NCBI GenBank assembly: GCA_026225015.1
Contig: JAMFRY010000306.1
Coordinates: 1-8,485, forward strand
Origin: Alphaproteobacteria bacterium
Lineage (GTDB): Bacteria; Pseudomonadota; Alphaproteobacteria; Acetobacterales; Acetobacteraceae
Direction: 5' to 3'
Length of the DNA stretch: 8,485 nt
Positions within the stretch are counted from its first letter, which is position 1, and every line of letters begins with the position of its first letter. The notes beneath the pieces are model-generated. The model was not told the origin of the DNA. It did no database searches and saw only the letters and a program-made list of their open reading frames with translations. Positions 5,726 through 8,485 of the stretch are shown in pieces. A program made the position numbers and the translations under genes.

Positions 5726-8485
5726 ATGGAGCGCGACGGAATTTCTGCACCTGTCCCCGGCCGGCTGAAGGCCCGCGCGGTGTGGCTGGCCACGACCGCG
5801 CTTTCCTTGGCAAGCCTGGCGCCAGCCCATGCGCAATCCATTGCGGCGAACACCACGCCGCAAGGCGGCGCCGTGGTCGCCGGATCCGCCAGCATTTCGC
5901 AGGGTCCGGGCAGCACGGTTGTCAACCAGAGCAGCGCCAGAACCGCCATCGACTGGCAGAGCTTCAATGTCGGCAGCGCGGCCTCGGTGCATTTCGTGCA
6001 GCCCGATGCCAGCGCGATTGCATTGAACCGGGTGGTGACGGCTGATCCTTCCATTATCGCGGGGCATATCGACGCCAATGGGCAGATCGTGCTCATCAAC
6101 CAATCCGGCGTGGTGTTCACCAAAGGTTCGGAGGTGAATGCGGAGAGCATTTTTGTCACCACCTCCGATATCGCCAACAAGGATTTCATGGCGGGCAGAC
6201 TGGATTTTTCCGGCCCACCCGCGCCCGGCGCAAAAATCGAGAATGACGGGCTGCTGACGGCGAGACAGGCCGGGCTGGTCGGACTGGTGGCGCCGCAGGT
6301 TCTGAACAACGGTGTCATCACCGCATCGCTGGGGCAGGTGGTGCTGGCCGGGGCGAGCGCTTTTACGCTGGATTTGTATGGCGACCGGTTGATTTCGCTG
6401 GACGTGACGAAGGCGGTGAGCGAGGTCGATATCGGCGGGAGACTGGTGCCGGGTTTGGTTACCAACCGGGGCATTATTATTGCCGATGGGGGCAAGATCA
6501 CGCTGACCGCGGTGGATGCGGATGCGCTGGTGACCGCGCTGATCCAGGCTGGCGGCACGATCCGGGCCGATAGCGTAGGCAGCGCGAAGGGCGCGATCAC
6601 GCTGCAGGCGGTGGGTGGCGATATTCAGATTGCCGGCAATCTGCTGGCGCGCGGCGGGGCGGTGGGTACGCAAGGCGGCAGCATCGCGGCTTCGGCTACC
6701 GGAATGATTGCCGTGGCGCCACAAGCGCTGGCGGATGCATCCGGCGATAGCGGGGGCGGACAGATCGCGCTGGGCACCGCGCAAGGCGGGTTGGGTAAGG
6801 CGGCGGCGGTGCGCATCGCCTCCGGCGCCACGCTGCAGGCCGATGCGGGGCGCCGGGGCAATGGCGGTTCGGTGCTGCTGAACAGCCGGGACCGAACCGA
6901 TTTCGACGGCGCCATTTTCGTGCGCGGCGGCAGCCAAAGCGGCAATGGCGGTTTCGTGGATATTTCCTCCGACGGGGTCATCAGCCTGGGCGGAACGGTG
7001 CTGGACAGCGCGATCAACGGCCAGACCGGCGAGGTGCTACTGGACCCGTTGACGCTGGTCGTGGGTACCGGTGCCACGACTGCGAATGTTGTAACGACCG
7101 TTGTTGGCGGGAATACAACCGTCACGGTCGGCGATCTCGGCACCAGTACGACAACCTCTTTTATCGATCCGGGGTCATTGAGCGCCTTGCAGGGGACGAT
7201 TGTGCTGGAAGGCGTTTCATTGGTCTCGGTGGCGAGCACCAGTTCGCTTGATCTCACCACCGCATCCTTGCTCAGCATCATCTCCACGCAAGGATCGGTG
7301 ATACTCTCCGGCACCGTGAATGTGGAAAAAGGCGGGCTGGAGATCACTGCCGGCACAACGATCGCAATCGATGCGCCGGTAACCGCGAAGAGCTTTATTT
7401 CGCTGAGCACAACCGGCGATGTGACCCAGAGTAGCGGTGGTTCCATCAGTGCCGCCACCCTTACCGGTACGGCCGGCACGCTCTCCCTTGACCAAGCCGG
7501 CAACGCGATCGGTACGTTGAGCGCGTTGACCGCAACCAGCGGGCTTACGCTCGTGAACAGCACCCGCCTGGACGTGATTGGCACGGTGCGGGCGGCGGAT
7601 ATTTCGCTGGTTCTGAATAGCGCGACGAACAGCGTTCTGGGACTGGACGGTACCCTGGCCGTTGGCAACGGCGGAATCGTTCAGGTTGCGGCCGACACCA
7701 TTGCGCTTGCGGGCGGGACGATCGTGGCGCCCGCCGGAACGATTGCAATCGCGCCGCATAACCAGGCAACGCTCGATCTTGGCGGCACCACCGCAGGCGG
7801 GCTGGAAATTTCCACTGCCTTGCTCGGCGCGCTGGATTCCCGTGCCGCGTGGATATTCGGCAGCGCCGCGGGGTTCACGGCGAGTACGCTGCTGGCCGAG
7901 AATGCGATCAGCTTCGGCACGGCCAATGTGGAGCTGGCGGCGTCCAGCCTTGTCACCATCAGCGGCGCGCTGGCGGGGAGCCTATCCGGTGGCACACTCG
8001 ATTTGAACGGCGGCGCGCTGATCAATAGCGGCACCATCGGCCCGGCGCTGCTGAACTTCTCTGGTACGAGTTTCGTCAGCACCGGCGTTATCAATGCCAC
8101 GACACTTTCGGGCAGTGTCAGCGGCGGTATTTCGCTGGGCGGAACGAACGCGATCACCACGCTCGCCGCGGTGACGGCCGGCAGCGATATCACTTTGGTC
8201 AATACCCACGCGCTGACCATCGGCACCGTGATCTCGACCGCCGGCAGCTTCGGGCTTGCCAATACCGGCGCGGTGACTGTGGCGGCAGGCGGCACGGTGC
8301 AGGCAGCGCATATCACGCTGGTCACCAATGACAGCCTGGCGCTGGACGGCACATTGACGGCCACCTCCGGCGGTGATGTGGCCATTGCCGCTGCTGCCAT
8401 TGGCCGCGCGGAACAGCACGTTGAAGGTGCCAGAAGGCAGTGTCCGGGTGTAGTTTTGCCAGTTGCCGGAGTCGTTATATCCCAC
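5726..8485 (+). CDS. TpsA: secreted filamentous-hemagglutinin-type adhesin (3'-incomplete)
   Basis: The cargo of the adjacent TpsB; such proteins are secreted beta-helical adhesins or hemagglutinins. The ATG at 5726 follows GAGAGG at 5 bases. It opens 920 codons with no stop up to the window edge, checked codon by codon. Residues 1-36 are a signal peptide (RLKARAVWLATTALSLASLAPAHA|Q). Residues 37 to about 300 are the TPS domain of the filamentous hemagglutinin N-terminal family: NQSS (67-70), IDWQSFNVG (75-83), LINQSGVVF (123-131), LVAPQVLNNG and RLISLDV (221-227). The body is Gly/Ala/Thr/Ser-rich with almost no Cys, as in beta-helices. It includes GEVLLDP, often seen where the N-terminal region ends in alphaproteobacterial members, and an internal repeat (594-659 against 809-892). 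From about residue 893 (base 8402) the composition changes abruptly (RAEQHVEGARRQC). That tail probably does not belong to the protein. The usual YDG or C-terminal domains are not reached. Confidence 0.9.
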   Translation, partial: MERDGISAPVPGRLKARAVWLATTALSLASLAPAHAQSIAANTTPQGGAVVAGSASISQGPGSTVVNQSSARTAIDWQSFNVGSAASVHFVQPDASAIALNRVVTADPSIIAGHIDANGQIVLINQSGVVFTKGSEVNAESIFVTTSDIANKDFMAGRLDFSGPPAPGAKIENDGLLTARQAGLVGLVAPQVLNNGVITASLGQVVLAGASAFTLDLYGDRLISLDVTKAVSEVDIGGRLVPGLVTNRGIIIADGGKITLTAVDADALVTALIQAGGTIRADSVGSAKGAITLQAVGGDIQIAGNLLARGGAVGTQGGSIAASATGMIAVAPQALADASGDSGGGQIALGTAQGGLGKAAAVRIASGATLQADAGRRGNGGSVLLNSRDRTDFDGAIFVRGGSQSGNGGFVDISSDGVISLGGTVLDSAINGQTGEVLLDPLTLVVGTGATTANVVTTVVGGNTTVTVGDLGTSTTTSFIDPGSLSALQGTIVLEGVSLVSVASTSSLDLTTASLLSIISTQGSVILSGTVNVEKGGLEITAGTTIAIDAPVTAKSFISLSTTGDVTQSSGGSISAATLTGTAGTLSLDQAGNAIGTLSALTATSGLTLVNSTRLDVIGTVRAADISLVLNSATNSVLGLDGTLAVGNGGIVQVAADTIALAGGTIVAPAGTIAIAPHNQATLDLGGTTAGGLEISTALLGALDSRAAWIFGSAAGFTASTLLAENAISFGTANVELAASSLVTISGALAGSLSGGTLDLNGGALINSGTIGPALLNFSGTSFVSTGVINATTLSGSVSGGISLGGTNAITTLAAVTAGSDITLVNTHALTIGTVISTAGSFGLANTGAVTVAAGGTVQAAHITLVTNDSLALDGTLTATSGGDVAIAAAAIGRAEQHVEGARRQCPGVVLPVAGVVISH
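7505..8401 (+). repeat. Internal protein repeat within tpsA
   Basis: Two copies of a unit are visible in the translated adhesin: residues 594-659 (bases 7505-7702) and 809-892 (bases 8150-8401). The copies share A-I-x-T-L-x-A-x-T-A, then T-L-V-N, L-x-x-I-G-T-V and L-D-G-T-L. Each continues into a GG-x-V-x-x-A-A segment ending in Ile. The second copy has an insertion of about 18 residues. Such repeats are typical stacking units of a beta-helix. The first copy goes on ALAGGTIV, whereas the second is cut off exactly where the right-end discontinuity begins. Confidence 0.55.
8390..8485 (-). CDS. Fragment of a carbohydrate-binding-module-like domain (both ends missing)
   Basis: Read on the - strand from the window edge, the frame gives VGYNDSGNWQNYTRT, then LPSGTFNVLFRAANGSS (32 codons). 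The pattern GxWxNYTRT-x-PSGTYNVxxRxANG is characteristic of CBM6/CBM35-like jelly-roll sugar-binding domains found in secreted proteins. The similarity ends at about 8390-8402. Further left the same frame is only antisense of tpsA, with a biased Arg/Ala/Gly composition. The domain start lies outside the window and its end is lost at the junction. The class assignment is from memory of the motif; a short match of this kind could mislead. The reading is nonetheless far more protein-like than the + strand over the same bases. Confidence 0.5.

Noticed and set aside
5623..7668. Several long - strand frames opposite tpsA
   Set aside because: Proline/serine/threonine-rich shadows of a Gly/Ala/Thr-rich beta-helix gene. 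The + frame carries the signal peptide and TPS domain, so these are not genes.

Overview
The window reads as GC-rich chromosomal DNA of an alphaproteobacterium. A member of the Acetobacteraceae or a close relative is my best guess, inferred from protein style, codon bias and the intergenic repeats rather than from any marker gene. It holds five genuine protein-coding regions, all on the + strand: the 3' end of a Gfo/Idh/MocA-type oxidoreductase, the peroxide-detoxification pair ahpC-ahpF, and a two-partner secretion (TPS) pair of an outer-membrane transporter (TpsB) followed by a large secreted adhesin/hemagglutinin (TpsA) that runs off the right edge.

Layout. 1-516 is the C-terminal part of a sugar-dehydrogenase-like protein. 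517-1276 is a long non-coding stretch. It carries a small hairpin, a truncated IS5-type transposase start (677-730), a dispersed palindromic repeat (about 855-968) and an OxyR-like palindrome (1177-1191). 1277-1840 is ahpC with a GTG start, and 1965-3557 is ahpF. A strong 12-bp GC hairpin lies between them. 3558-3921 is intergenic, with a second copy of the dispersed repeat (3596-3683), another palindrome and an AT-rich leader. 3922-5667 is tpsB. 5726-8485 is tpsA: 920 codons without a stop, beginning with a signal peptide and a TPS hemagglutination domain and continuing as beta-helix-type repeats.

How the genes work together. AhpF is the NADH-dependent flavoprotein that re-reduces AhpC, so the two form a complete alkyl hydroperoxide reductase. 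TpsB is the POTRA/beta-barrel pore that recognises the TPS domain of TpsA and exports it. No functional link between the two modules is visible.

Points of interest. The ahpCF module is bracketed by two same-orientation copies of a diverged repeat of about 62 nt. The right-hand end shows an abrupt break near 8390-8402: the adhesin signal on the + strand stops, and the last roughly 90 bases make sense only on the - strand, as part of a carbohydrate-binding-module-like domain. This is either a rearrangement or a chimeric sequence end. I see no CRISPR array, tRNA, rRNA, or defence or other novel multi-gene system.
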